In this document: piece after piece, positions 8,011 through 16,972 of the stretch
Layout of the letters: every line of letters starts with the position of its first letter
How positions within the stretch are numbered: position 1 is the stretch's first letter
NCBI GenBank assembly: GCA_937942875.1
Contig: CALEBT010000013.1
Location: 1-64,000 of the forward strand
Direction of reading: 5' to 3'
Length of the DNA: 64,000 nt
From: an uncultured Ignavibacterium sp.
GTDB taxonomy: Bacteria; Bacteroidota; Ignavibacteria; Ignavibacteriales; Ignavibacteriaceae
The notes under the pieces: generated by a model
Database searches by the model: none
Seen by the model: the letters and a program-made list of their open reading frames with translations, nothing else
What the model was told of the DNA's origin: nothing
Translations under genes and position numbers: made by a program

Positions 8011-9129
8011 ATGAACACAGAAAATATCCTTCGATTAATTCCAAAAGTGCTTTTGCACGATCATCTTGATGGTGGAGTTCGACCTCAAACATTAATTGAG
8101 CTTTCTTCAGAATTTAACTACAAAAAACTGCCCACAAAAGATCCCGCTGAGTTAGCCGAGTGGTTTCACAGAGGAGCTAATAAAGGAAATCTCGTGGAAT
8201 ATTTAGAAGGTTTTGAACATACAACTGCTGTAATGCAATCAAAAGAAGCTTTAAGCAGAATAGCCTATGAAATGATGGAAGATATGAAAAATGATGGAGT
8301 TGTTTATGTAGAAACAAGGTTTGCTCCTGTTTTTCACACAAGCAGAGGACTATATCTTGAAGATACTGTTAAAGCAGTTTTAGAAGGATTAGAAAAGGGT
8401 AAAAATGATTTCGGAGTTGGTTATGGCTTGATTTTGTGTGGAATGAGAAATATGAAAAACACTCTCGAAATTGCAGAATTAGCAGTAAATTTCAGAAGAG
8501 ACGGAGTTGTCGGATTTGACCTTGCTGGTGAAGAAGGAGGTTATCCACCTAAAAAACACATTGAAGCGTTTCAATTCATACAAAGATCAAATTTTAATAT
8601 TACTATTCACGCCGGAGAAGCATTTGGTAAAGAATCAATCTGGCAGGCTATTCAATGGTGTGGTGCACACCGCATCGGTCACGCTACCCGACTGATTGAA
8701 GATATGGTACTTGATTCATATGGAAATGTAATCGCGTTCGGAGATTTGGCACAGTATGTACTTGATAAAAGGATCCCACTTGAGTGTTGTCTTCTAAGTA
8801 ATGTCCACACTGGAGCAGTTGATAAATTAGAAAATCATCCGTTCGGGATTTTTTACAAGGAAAAGTTTCGTGTTACTCTGAATACAGATGACAGATTGAT
8901 GAGTAACACAACAATGACAAAAGAATTCATAACAGCGGTAAAGTATTTCAATCTTAATTTTGATGACTTTGAAAAAATTACGATCAACTCTATGAAGTCT
9001 GCTTTTATACCTCATAAAGAAAGACTTCATTATATTTATAACATAATCAAACCAGGCTATCAGAAAATAAGAGAACAAATTTTATCATTTAATAACGCAA
9101 ATACAGAAAATGAAAAAACTCTTCAATAA
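8011..9129 (+). CDS. add: Adenosine deaminase
   Basis: This 372-aa metal-dependent deaminase converts adenosine (and deoxyadenosine) to inosine in the cytoplasm for purine salvage. The TIM-barrel zinc motifs are all visible: LLHDHLDGG with His16 and His18, HAGE near residue 199, HRIGHATRL about 22 residues later, and LNTDDRLMSNT near 295 with the metal aspartate. The family normally shows HLHLDG, and here HDHLDG is a mild variant. Length is slightly longer than the E. coli enzyme. The reading frame of the next gene starts 20 bp before its stop. Adenine or 6-aminodeoxyfutalosine deaminase activity by a family relative cannot be excluded by eye. Confidence 0.88.
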   Translation: MNTENILRLIPKVLLHDHLDGGVRPQTLIELSSEFNYKKLPTKDPAELAEWFHRGANKGNLVEYLEGFEHTTAVMQSKEALSRIAYEMMEDMKNDGVVYVETRFAPVFHTSRGLYLEDTVKAVLEGLEKGKNDFGVGYGLILCGMRNMKNTLEIAELAVNFRRDGVVGFDLAGEEGGYPPKKHIEAFQFIQRSNFNITIHAGEAFGKESIWQAIQWCGAHRIGHATRLIEDMVLDSYGNVIAFGDLAQYVLDKRIPLECCLLSNVHTGAVDKLENHPFGIFYKEKFRVTLNTDDRLMSNTTMTKEFITAVKYFNLNFDDFEKITINSMKSAFIPHKERLHYIYNIIKPGYQKIREQILSFNNANTENEKTLQ

Positions 9130-9445
9130 TTACAATTTTGAATTTGATAAAAACGAAAGGAAACTTCTTAAAAGTTATTGCACACAGGTTCTGAAACAAA
9201 TTTCAGGTAATCCGAAATTCTTTTCGGAAGAAAAAGCTTTTAATTCTATAATTCAAAAACTCAACAGCTCTGAAGAAACAATTAAATTTACAAAAGACGA
9301 AAAGACAAAATTAAGTTTTCAATTAAGACAGAATATTGACCACATTGCAAAAGAAATGAAAAAAGGTTGGTTTATAAAAAAATGGATTTATAAATCACTT
9401 TATAATCAATACAACAATTTATTTGAAAAACATTTTAAGAATTAA
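9110..9445 (+). CDS. Uncharacterised 111-aa protein coupled to add
   Basis: A small basic protein, rich in lysine and asparagine, without a signal peptide or membrane segment. Its ATG lies 20 bp inside the end of add and its stop is 2 bp before the hutU start, so it is translationally coupled on both sides. The predicted structure is largely helical ([17 protein letters not shown] and later [16 protein letters not shown]). I do not recognise the family. The overlaps and operon position argue that it is a real gene rather than a shadow frame. Confidence 0.7.
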   Translation: MKKLFNNYNFEFDKNERKLLKSYCTQVLKQISGNPKFFSEEKAFNSIIQKLNSSEETIKFTKDEKTKLSFQLRQNIDHIAKEMKKGWFIKKWIYKSLYNQYNNLFEKHFKN

Positions 9446-9447
9446 CT

Positions 9448-11112
9448 ATGATTGAAGAAAAAATTATATCAGCACCAAGAGGGAAAGAAATCTCCTGTAA
9501 AGGATGGATTCAGGAAGCTGCATTGCGAATGTTAATGAACAATCTTGATCCCGAAGTGGCAGAAAATCCTGCTGAACTTATTGTATATGGAGGAAAAGGA
9601 AAAGCTGCAAGGAACTGGCAAAGTTTTGAAGCGATAGTGGAATCACTAAAAAATCTTGATAATGATGAAACATTATTGGTTCAATCCGGTAAACCAGTTG
9701 CAATATTCAAAACACATCTGAATGCACCAAGAGTAATTATTGCTAATTCCAATCTTGTTCCCCGATGGGCAAACTGGGATGAGTTCCGAAGACTTGAAGA
9801 ACTTGGCTTAATTATGTATGGTCAGATGACTGCAGGAAGCTGGATTTATATTGGTACTCAGGGAATTTTACAGGGTACTTACGAAACTTTTGCTGAATGC
9901 GGAAGAAAACATTTCAACTCTGATTTGAGAGGAAAATTTTTACTTACGTGTGGAATTGGCGGTATGGGAGGTGCACAGCCCCTGGCAGCAACTATGAACG
10001 GAGCTGCTTTCCTCGGCGTTGATGTTGATATATCCAGGCTTCAAAAGAGAATTGACACTGGTTATCTTGATATTATTGCTAAAGATTTAGATGAAGCATT
10101 AAACTTAGTATTGAATGCCAAAGCAAATAAAGAAGCCTTATCAATAGGATTAGTTGGTAATGCCGGTGAAGTTCTTCCCGAAATTCTGAATAGAAATATT
10201 ATTCCTGATATAGTAACTGACCAAACCTCAGCTCACGACACTTTGAACGGTTATGTTCCAATGAATATGAGTTTAGAAGAAGCAATTGAACTGAGAAAAA
10301 CAAATCCTGAAAAGTATATTCAACTTTCTAAGCAAACCATCGTAATTCATCTTAAAGCAATGTTGGAGTTTCAGAAGCGAGGAGCAATAGTATTTGATTA
10401 CGGAAATAATATCAGAGGAGAAGCAAAAGCTAATGGAGTTGACAACGCTTTTGACATACCCGGTTTTGTACCTGAATATATCCGACCCCTTTTCTGTGAT
10501 GGTAAAGGTCCTTTCAGATGGGCTGCATTGAGCGGTGATCCGAACGATATTTATATTACAGATCAAGCTGTTAAAGAAACTTTTCCTGAAAATAAGCAGC
10601 TAATAAATTGGATAGATATGGCTCAAAAGAAAGTTCATTTTCAAGGATTACCGGCAAGAATTTGTTGGCTCGGATACGGTGAACGAGCAAAGATGGGATT
10701 GATCTTTAATAAATTAGTAGCTGAAAGAAAAGTATCTGCACCAATTGTAATTGGAAGAGATCATCTTGACTGCGGTTCTGTTGCTTCACCCTATCGTGAA
10801 ACCGAAGGTATGCTTGATGGAAGTGATGCAATAGCAGACTGGCCATTACTTAATGCTATGCTTAATTGCATTGGTGGAGCAAGTTGGGTTTCAATTCATC
10901 ACGGTGGTGGAGTTGGAATTGGAAATTCAATCCACGCTGGAATGGTCGTAGTTGCTGATGGAACTAAAGAAGCAGAAGAAAGATTACAGAGAGTTCTCAC
11001 TTATGACCCTGGAATGGGGGTTGTTCGTCACGCTGATGCAGGTTACTCCCGCGCTATAGAGAACGCAAACAGATGGAATATCAAAATTCCAATGATCAGT
11101 ATGAATAAATAA
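9448..11112 (+). CDS. hutU: Urocanate hydratase
   Basis: This 554-aa enzyme uses NAD+ as an electrophile to convert urocanate to imidazolone propionate, step two of histidine degradation. Characteristic pieces are [12 protein letters not shown] near residue 47, the Rossmann stretch [16 protein letters not shown], a dinucleotide region [11 protein letters not shown], and the family-diagnostic [17 protein letters not shown] followed by [17 protein letters not shown]. Length is standard. It follows the small 111-aa gene by 2 bp. No hutH, hutI or hutG is present in the window, so the rest of the pathway must be elsewhere. Confidence 0.97.
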   Translation: MIEEKIISAPRGKEISCKGWIQEAALRMLMNNLDPEVAENPAELIVYGGKGKAARNWQSFEAIVESLKNLDNDETLLVQSGKPVAIFKTHLNAPRVIIANSNLVPRWANWDEFRRLEELGLIMYGQMTAGSWIYIGTQGILQGTYETFAECGRKHFNSDLRGKFLLTCGIGGMGGAQPLAATMNGAAFLGVDVDISRLQKRIDTGYLDIIAKDLDEALNLVLNAKANKEALSIGLVGNAGEVLPEILNRNIIPDIVTDQTSAHDTLNGYVPMNMSLEEAIELRKTNPEKYIQLSKQTIVIHLKAMLEFQKRGAIVFDYGNNIRGEAKANGVDNAFDIPGFVPEYIRPLFCDGKGPFRWAALSGDPNDIYITDQAVKETFPENKQLINWIDMAQKKVHFQGLPARICWLGYGERAKMGLIFNKLVAERKVSAPIVIGRDHLDCGSVASPYRETEGMLDGSDAIADWPLLNAMLNCIGGASWVSIHHGGGVGIGNSIHAGMVVVADGTKEAEERLQRVLTYDPGMGVVRHADAGYSRAIENANRWNIKIPMISMNK

Positions 11113-11125
11113 ACTAACTATAATT

Positions 11126-11133
11126 AAAAGAGG
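11126..11133 (+). promoter_or_regulatory. Ribosome binding site fixing the serA start
   Basis: AAAAGAGG at this position is 6 bases from ATG at 11140. An in-frame TTG at 11134 touches the site and is too close, so the ATG is the start. Confidence 0.7.
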
Positions 11134-11139
11134 TTGTAT

Positions 11140-12330
11140 ATGAAATTAAAAGTATTAATCGCTGATAAATTCCCTGATAAATATATTCAGGAATTAAAAG
11201 ATCTCGGACTGGAAGTTATTTATGAACCCAAACTTGGGGAAAAAGATTTACCTAAAGCAGCAGAGGATGTTGATATTTTAGTTGTTCGTTCAACAATTGT
11301 TAATGAAGAAACTATTAATTCAAGTAAGACATTAAATCTCATTATAAGAGCTGGCTCAGGAGTTAACAACATTGCTATTCAAGCTGCAAATAAAAAAGGA
11401 ATTTATGTTGCTAACTGCCCTGGTATGAATGCTGTTGCAGTTGCAGAATTAACTATGGGGCTAATGATAGCTCTTGACAGATTTATTCCTGATAATGTCT
11501 CTGATTTTAATAATGGAATCTGGAATAAAGATAAATATTCAAAGGGTAAAGGATTAAAGGGAAAAACTCTTGGTTTAATTGGTGTTGGAAACATCGGTAA
11601 AGAGGTAGCTAAAAGAGCTCTTGCCTTCGAAATGAATGTTTATGGAAAAGATATTTCAAGAATTGAAGGAGTTCCAATTAAAGATTTCAGTGAGATGGAC
11701 AAACTTCTTGAACTTTGTGATGTGGTTTCTATTCATCTCCCGGCAACTCCGCTGACCAAAGGTTTATTTAACAAACAAATGTTTAGTTGTATGAAAAACG
11801 GAGCTTATCTTATCAATACTTCACGTCACGATATAATTGTAGAAGAAGATTTACTCGAAGCTATTAAAGAAAAAAATATTCGTTATGCTTGCGATGTTTT
11901 CAAAGGAGAACCTGAAGGAAAATCCGGTGAAGTAAAATCTATTCTGCAAGGTAATCCAAACATTTATGTTACTCATCATATTGGTGCATCTACTGAGCAG
12001 GCACAAGACGCAGTTGCTCAAGAGACAATAAATATTATTAAACATTTTGTTCACAGCGGAGTAATCGATCACTGGGTGAACAGAGCAAAACAAATAGATG
12101 TAAAGTATCAGTTAGTTGTAAAACATTTTGATAAGCCCGGGGTTCTTGCAAGCGTTTTAGATATAATCAAAGACGCAAATATTAATATTGAAGAAATTGA
12201 AAACATCATTTTTGAAGGTGGAATAGCTGCCTGTTGTACAATGAAGCTTAGAAGTCCTGCCTCTGCTGATATGATAAAAAAAATGAGAGAACTCCCAAAT
12301 ATTTTAAGTGTCAGTCACGTAGAGTTGTAA
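11140..12330 (+). CDS. serA: D-3-phosphoglycerate dehydrogenase-like enzyme with ACT domain
   Basis: This 396-aa NAD-dependent D-2-hydroxyacid dehydrogenase probably carries out the first step of serine synthesis. It has the Rossmann motif GLIGVGNIGKEVAKRA near residue 145, the catalytic arginine in NTSRHD, a Glu region (FKGEPEGK) and the catalytic His in THHIGASTEQAQ. The final 70 residues (VVKHFDKPGVLASVLDIIK) form an ACT domain, which usually binds serine for feedback inhibition. The segment normally reading TARGGxVDE is SRHDIIVEE here, a clear departure, so a related 2-hydroxyacid substrate is possible. It is last in the add-hutU plus-strand set and ends just before a MITE-like inverted repeat element. 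Confidence 0.88.
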   Translation: MKLKVLIADKFPDKYIQELKDLGLEVIYEPKLGEKDLPKAAEDVDILVVRSTIVNEETINSSKTLNLIIRAGSGVNNIAIQAANKKGIYVANCPGMNAVAVAELTMGLMIALDRFIPDNVSDFNNGIWNKDKYSKGKGLKGKTLGLIGVGNIGKEVAKRALAFEMNVYGKDISRIEGVPIKDFSEMDKLLELCDVVSIHLPATPLTKGLFNKQMFSCMKNGAYLINTSRHDIIVEEDLLEAIKEKNIRYACDVFKGEPEGKSGEVKSILQGNPNIYVTHHIGASTEQAQDAVAQETINIIKHFVHSGVIDHWVNRAKQIDVKYQLVVKHFDKPGVLASVLDIIKDANINIEEIENIIFEGGIAACCTMKLRSPASADMIKKMRELPNILSVSHVEL

Positions 12331-12340
12331 TTTTTTTTGT

Positions 12341-12444
12341 AGAGGGGCTGTCTAAAAAGTAATTATATAAATTAATAGACCGCAGATTTTGACAGATTTT
12401 AACGGATTAACACGAATAAATGGCACTTTTTAGACAACCCCTCT
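12341..12444. mobile_element. MITE-like element 1 (104 bp, terminal inverted repeats)
   Basis: The left end AGAGGGGCTGTCTAAAAAGT (12341-12360) and right end (12425-12444) are inverted copies with one mismatch in 20. The interior has no ORF. The left 21 bases from GGGG onward match the left end of the element at 52092-52225 at 20 of 21 positions. It lies between the convergent ends of serA and the MqnA-like gene, where its hairpin could also stop transcription both ways. The ends resemble insertion-sequence termini, but no transposase is nearby. Confidence 0.65.
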
Positions 12445-12515
12445 GCTATTAAAAATTTTGAAATATAATAACAAGTTAGACTATATGATTGTTTTATTCC
12501 TTAATAGATAACAAC

Positions 12516-13274
12516 TCAAACGAACTTTAAATCAATCATACTTTTGATCAAACCATAATAGAAAGGTAACTGAAGAAGAGTTTTAATTCCCTCTAAATCC
12601 TGCTCTTCAAAATCAAAAAGAACGTGTTGTAAGTTAACCTGGATAAAATCGCAAGAATTTCTACTGAAGTTTGAGAAAATTTTATCATCAGCTTCTGGAT
12701 GACCATTTATAAAATCATCTCTATGCTTTTCAGTAAACTGCTTCAATAAATTTTCATTCTTTGATGCCAGGACAAAATTCACATAAGGAGCATCTATCAA
12801 CTCAATAATTTCCTCAGAAAAGCTAAGACCTTCGAGAAATAACTCGTTATTAAAATTCTCATCACCTACAATCAAAACGTGCTCATCTTTAACTGAAAAA
12901 TCAGGAGTAGCAAGTTTTGGAGTTAAATCAATATCATACAATTCTTTCAGTAGAATTTTACTTAATATAACTTCATTAGAGGATACATCACCTTTAATGT
13001 AAAAGTTATTTATAGTATGCTGATTTTCTTTGAAATGTAGATAAGCATTGGAAAGTAAGGCATTAAAAGAAATTCCGATTTTGGAAGAGATATAAAATTC
13101 AGGATGATGTATCAAATCCAAAGTCGGAATTATGCCAATAGAATCTTCATTAGCTAAAAGATTTTTAGATATTACCGCAGAAGGCAGATAAGTCTTCTTA
13201 AAATCATTAACATCTGAAAGTTCACTCAACAAAAGTTTAGCAAACACATTCTCCGGTAAATAAAAATCAGGCAT
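12516..13274 (-). CDS. MqnA/MqnD-like periplasmic-binding-fold protein (menaquinone-related?)
   Basis: This 252-aa soluble protein has no signal peptide. The stretch IGIIPTLDLIHHPEFYISS followed by KIGISF resembles the region of MqnA (chorismate dehydratase of the futalosine pathway) that reads GxIPSxEYxRHPxY and leads into GISS. The rest is divergent and a little shorter than MqnA, with an acidic C-terminal half. It could be a degenerate or repurposed member of this type-2 periplasmic-binding fold. It is the last gene of the ribosomal/translation minus-strand run, 17 bp after rplS. The assignment rests on one motif. Confidence 0.5.
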   Translation of the reverse strand: MPDFYLPENVFAKLLLSELSDVNDFKKTYLPSAVISKNLLANEDSIGIIPTLDLIHHPEFYISSKIGISFNALLSNAYLHFKENQHTINNFYIKGDVSSNEVILSKILLKELYDIDLTPKLATPDFSVKDEHVLIVGDENFNNELFLEGLSFSEEIIELIDAPYVNFVLASKNENLLKQFTEKHRDDFINGHPEADDKIFSNFSRNSCDFIQVNLQHVLFDFEEQDLEGIKTLLQLPFYYGLIKSMIDLKFV

Positions 13275-13291
13275 TAGTTTGAAAATTAAAG

Positions 13292-13636
13292 TTAAGGTTT
13301 CTTGCTCTTGATTTTAGCTGCTTTACCTGAAAGATTTCTGAGATAATAAAGTTTAGCTCTTCGCACACTTCCTTCTTTTACCAGATCAATTTTTGCAATC
13401 TTTGGGGAATTAAAAGGAAATATTCTTTCAACACCAACGCCACTTGCAATTTTTCTAACTGTAAAAGTCTTATTTAATCCTGAACCTCTGATGCTGATTA
13501 CATCTCCTTCAAAGGGCTGGATTCTTTCTTTTTCACCTTCAATGACTCTAACGTGAACTTTTATTCTATCGCCAACATTAAAATTTGGTAAATCAGTTCT
13601 AATCTGATCTTCTGCAATTTTATTTAAGTCAATCAT
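13292..13636 (-). CDS. rplS: 50S ribosomal protein L19
   Basis: This 114-aa protein of the large subunit lies at the 30S-50S interface. It shows the L19 signature: [20 protein letters not shown], then [32 protein letters not shown] and a basic C-terminal [16 protein letters not shown]. Length is standard. It lies 2 bp after trmD in the conserved order rpsP, khpA, rimM, trmD, rplS. Confidence 0.98.
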   Translation of the reverse strand: MIDLNKIAEDQIRTDLPNFNVGDRIKVHVRVIEGEKERIQPFEGDVISIRGSGLNKTFTVRKIASGVGVERIFPFNSPKIAKIDLVKEGSVRRAKLYYLRNLSGKAAKIKSKKP

Positions 13637-13638
13637 TT

Positions 13639-14325
13639 TTATTTCTCCATATTATTTATTTTTTTCCATCTTTCAGTTAACAAAGCTGACTGTTCTTCTT
13701 TCCACTTTTTTATCTCCTTTTCATTCCCTGAAAGCAATATTTCTGGGACTTTCATTCCGCGATATTCTGCGGGTCTGGTGTAATACGGTGCTTCCAGAAT
13801 TTCACCATCCTGGAAAGAATCATTCAAAGCAGCTTCAGAATCATTAAGAACACCAGGAATTAATCTAACAACAGCATCTACAATCATAAGAGCCGGAAGC
13901 TCGCCACCAGTTAATACAAAATTTCCAATAGAAATTTCATCGGTAGCGAAATATTTTCTTACTCTATCATCAATCTCTTTATAGTGCCCTGCAACAATTA
14001 TCAAATTATCTTCAAGCGATAATTCATTAGCATATTTTTGATTGAAGATTTTTCCTTTGGGTGAAGTAAAAATTATTCGTCCGTAATTTCTTTCTTGCTT
14101 TAACTTTTCAATGCACTCAAAAAATGGCTCCGGTTTTAGAATCATTCCTGGACCACCGCCAAAGGGCTTATCATCAATTTGTTTATGCTTATTAAAAGCA
14201 TAATCACGAAGATTATGAATTTTTATCTCAACCTTTTTTTTATCCTGCGCTCTTTTAATAATACTTGAATTCAGAGGACTAATTAATAAATCAGGAACGG
14301 CAGAAATAATATCAATTCTCATCAT
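13639..14325 (-). CDS. trmD: tRNA (guanine(37)-N1)-methyltransferase
   Basis: This 228-aa SPOUT-class enzyme methylates G37 of tRNAs with G at position 36, using S-adenosylmethionine, and prevents +1 frameshifts. Visible landmarks are [17 protein letters not shown] near residue 52, [13 protein letters not shown] and [16 protein letters not shown], the last forming part of the trefoil knot and SAM site. It ends with the usual short helical domain and is close to normal length. The start overlaps the end of rimM by 14 bp. ATG codons at 14325 and 14322 are both possible. Confidence 0.98.
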   Translation of the reverse strand: MMRIDIISAVPDLLISPLNSSIIKRAQDKKKVEIKIHNLRDYAFNKHKQIDDKPFGGGPGMILKPEPFFECIEKLKQERNYGRIIFTSPKGKIFNQKYANELSLEDNLIIVAGHYKEIDDRVRKYFATDEISIGNFVLTGGELPALMIVDAVVRLIPGVLNDSEAALNDSFQDGEILEAPYYTRPAEYRGMKVPEILLSGNEKEIKKWKEEQSALLTERWKKINNMEK

Positions 14326-14824
14326 ATAAGAATTTACTTTCTTTGCTGAGATAAATTATCTTTTCTTCTGCATCAATTCTTTCAAAAAATTTAAGAACAA
14401 AAGGAATCATTAACATTTCATTGTTTTTTTGTCTTATTTCAATCACATAATTCATAGGTACATCTAAGACATCTTCAACTTTACCAATATACTTTTTTTT
14501 GTAATAAACTTCAGAACCAATTAAATCAGAGATAAGATAAGTGTCTTTATCAAGCACAATCTTATACTTAGGGATTAAAATTTCCTTATTAAGAAAAACC
14601 TGTAATTCACGTTCTTCAGCAAAATCTTTTAACTTTACGAAACAACTTCCCCCGCGGGAAACAACCTCGTCAATAAAAATTTTTCTTATGTTACCGAAAA
14701 AATTAAAGAAAACGAAATCCTGATTTAATATTTGCTGATTATCTTCAGAGAAAAGTTTTAGTTTTAACAAACCATCTTTAGCTGCAACTGAAGTTACGAC
14801 AGCAATAGTAACAAATTCATTCAA
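14312..14824 (-). CDS. rimM: Ribosome maturation factor RimM
   Basis: This protein assists late 30S assembly by binding ribosomal protein S19. The N-terminal barrel begins FVTIAVVTSVAAKDGLLKLK, a diverged form of the usual glycine-rich opening. The C-terminal PRC-barrel part contains LIGSEVYYKKKYIGKVEDVL and MLMIPFVLKFFERID. I chose TTG at 14824, 4 bp after khpA ends, because it gives the family length of about 170 aa. An upstream TTG at 14875 would overlap khpA by 47 bp and add 17 residues with no family match. No ATG is available at the correct place. Confidence 0.88.
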   Translation of the reverse strand: MNEFVTIAVVTSVAAKDGLLKLKLFSEDNQQILNQDFVFFNFFGNIRKIFIDEVVSRGGSCFVKLKDFAEERELQVFLNKEILIPKYKIVLDKDTYLISDLIGSEVYYKKKYIGKVEDVLDVPMNYVIEIRQKNNEMLMIPFVLKFFERIDAEEKIIYLSKESKFLYDEN

Positions 14825-14828
14825 GTTT

Positions 14829-15062
14829 TTATTCTTGAATTTCCAGGATGGCACGCTTTCCTTCTTTAGCTGCAACTGCAGTCAACAAAGTACGCATTGA
14901 CTGAGCAGTTTTACCCTGTTTCCCGATTACTTTGCCAATGTCTTCGGGCTTTACTTTCAGGGAGAGAACTATTTTCTTCTCCTCGACAGTTTTTTCTTCA
15001 ACAACAACACCATCCGGATTATCAACCAGATGTTTGGCAATGTATTCAACAAATTCTTTCAT
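14829..15062 (-). CDS. khpA: KH-domain RNA-binding protein KhpA
   Basis: This 77-aa single KH domain binds RNA through the loop GKQG (residues 47-50) within DIGKVIGKQGKTAQSMR. KhpA proteins act as small RNA chaperones or with KhpB in cell elongation in other bacteria. AGGAGG stands 8 bases before the ATG. The place between rpsP and rimM is the conserved one. Confidence 0.95.
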   Translation of the reverse strand: MKEFVEYIAKHLVDNPDGVVVEEKTVEEKKIVLSLKVKPEDIGKVIGKQGKTAQSMRTLLTAVAAKEGKRAILEIQE

Positions 15063-15196
15063 AGCAGTTGCCTCCTATGATTTATCCGGGTGCCTTAATA
15101 ATTATGTACAATACTACTGAAGAATTTTTTCAATAGTTAAACAGAAGCAGCAACCCATACTTCTGATGTACTTAAGAAAAATTATTATTCAGAAAA

Positions 15197-15586
15197 TTAG
15201 TTGTTACCTTCAGCTTTTGATTTTTTGCTTTTCTTTTTTCTTGTCTTTGGCTGAGACAATTTAGCTTCTTTAATTTTTTGCCAATTTGCTATTTCAGCCT
15301 GTATTTTCTCTTCTGAAAATTTCTTTTTCTCAAGATGTCTCTTCAAAAGAATACCATTCTGACTAAGAATACTTTTAACAGTTAAAGTAGGAATTGCTCC
15401 TCTGTTCAACCAAAGATTTATCTTCTCTTCATTCAACTGAATTAAATGAGGATCAACAAGTGGATTATAAAATCCAACTGCCTCAATAAATTTTCCATCT
15501 CTTGGAGAACGAGCATCAGCAACCACAATTTTATACATTGGCTGCTTTTTCTTTCCCATTCTTCTTAATCTTATTTTAACTGCCAA
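15197..15586 (-). CDS. rpsP: 30S ribosomal protein S16
   Basis: The S16 core is MAVKIRLRRMGKKKQPMYKI followed by VVADARSPRDGKFIEAVGFYNP, then a lysine-rich C-terminal extension (to 129 aa) as often seen in this phylum. S16 stabilises the central and 5' domains of the small subunit. It follows ffh by 26 bp and is followed, after 134 bp without any coding frame, by khpA. Confidence 0.98.
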   Translation of the reverse strand: MAVKIRLRRMGKKKQPMYKIVVADARSPRDGKFIEAVGFYNPLVDPHLIQLNEEKINLWLNRGAIPTLTVKSILSQNGILLKRHLEKKKFSEEKIQAEIANWQKIKEAKLSQPKTRKKKSKKSKAEGNN

Positions 15587-15612
15587 GATTTACCTCCGAA
15601 TTTATAACGTTT

Positions 15613-16938
15613 TCAATTAAATTTAAAATTTTTATTCTGTTGATTGAAAAAACCTTTCTTATTTAAGGTCATTACCATTTTCTGCATTTCTGAGAATTGT
15701 TTGATCAATCTGTTCACATCCTGAATTGTTGTACCACTACCCCGTGCAATTCTTTTTCTTCTGCTACCATTAAGAATTTTGGGAGCAGCCCTCTCTTCTT
15801 TTGTCATAGAATTTATTATTGCCTCTACCTTGATTAAAGCTTTTTCATCAATATTCGCATTTTTAATCTGAGCACCGAACCCTGGGATCATTCCTAAAAG
15901 AGATGAAAGAGAGCCCATCTTTTTTATCATTTTTATTTGTTTAAGAAAATCTTCAAAATCAAATTTATTCTTCTTTAGCTTTTCTTCTAATTTTTTTGCT
16001 TCAAGTTCGTCAATGTTTTCCTGCGCTTTTTCAACTAATGAGATTATATCTCCTTTACCCAAAATCCTTGAAGCAAGTCTTTGAGGATAAAAAATATCTA
16101 TATTATCTAATTTTTCGCCATTACTGATGAATTTGATGGGTTTTCCAACTACAGAACGAACTGATATTGAAGCACCCCCTCTTGCATCGCCATCAAGTTT
16201 AGTTAAAACTACTCCGTCAAAATTTACTTTTTCATTAAAAGCTTTTGCAGAGTTAACAGCGTCCTGACCAGTCATCGAATCAACGACAAAAAGAGTTTCA
16301 GTTGGATTAACCTTTTTTTTAATTTCTGCAACTTCATTCATCATTTCTTCATCCACGTGAAGTCTTCCTGCGGTATCAAAAATAACAGTATCAAAATTGT
16401 GCTCTTTCGCATAAATGAGAGCATCTTCAGAAATTTTTACGGCATTGTCAATATCACTTGAAAAAACTTCAACCCCTATTTGACTGCCAAGTATTTTCAA
16501 TTGTTGAATAGCGGCTGGTCTGTAAATATCTGCAGCAACAAGCAAAACTTTTCTTTTAAAATTTTTTAATCGCAAAGCAAGTTTACCGCAAAATGTGGTT
16601 TTACCAGAACCTTGTAATCCAACGACCATTATGGTGGTCAAACCACTCGGATTAATTGTAATCTCTCTGTGACCACCACCAAGTAATTCAACTAACTCAT
16701 CATAAATGATTTTAGTGATTAATTGTCCAGGAGAAATTGAGGCAAGAACTTCTTTACCAAGAGATTTAACTTTAACTTTTTCAATAAAATCTTTTGCAAC
16801 CAGATAATTAACATCCGCATCAAGAAGTATTCTTCTTATTTCTCTTAAAGTATCGGAAATATTACTTTCGGTAAGCCTACCTTGGCCAGTAACTTTTTTG
16901 AGAGCAGATTCTAATTTTTGAGATAATTCTTCAAACAT
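15613..16938 (-). CDS. ffh: Signal recognition particle protein Ffh
   Basis: This 441-aa SRP54 GTPase binds signal sequences and 4.5S RNA and delivers nascent membrane proteins to FtsY. N domain (1-95), then G domain with the P-loop VVGLQGSGKTTFCGKLALRL near residue 105, DTAGRLHVDEEM and TKLDGDARGG, then a methionine-containing M domain (FEDFLKQIKMIKKMGSLSSL to the end) with the RNA-binding helix NGSRRKRIARGSGTT. Length is typical. The SRP RNA gene itself was not found in the window. Confidence 0.98.
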   Translation of the reverse strand: MFEELSQKLESALKKVTGQGRLTESNISDTLREIRRILLDADVNYLVAKDFIEKVKVKSLGKEVLASISPGQLITKIIYDELVELLGGGHREITINPSGLTTIMVVGLQGSGKTTFCGKLALRLKNFKRKVLLVAADIYRPAAIQQLKILGSQIGVEVFSSDIDNAVKISEDALIYAKEHNFDTVIFDTAGRLHVDEEMMNEVAEIKKKVNPTETLFVVDSMTGQDAVNSAKAFNEKVNFDGVVLTKLDGDARGGASISVRSVVGKPIKFISNGEKLDNIDIFYPQRLASRILGKGDIISLVEKAQENIDELEAKKLEEKLKKNKFDFEDFLKQIKMIKKMGSLSSLLGMIPGFGAQIKNANIDEKALIKVEAIINSMTKEERAAPKILNGSRRKRIARGSGTTIQDVNRLIKQFSEMQKMVMTLNKKGFFNQQNKNFKFN

Positions 16939-16972
16939 TTCATCAATTCCTTAAAATACAGAGCAAATATCC

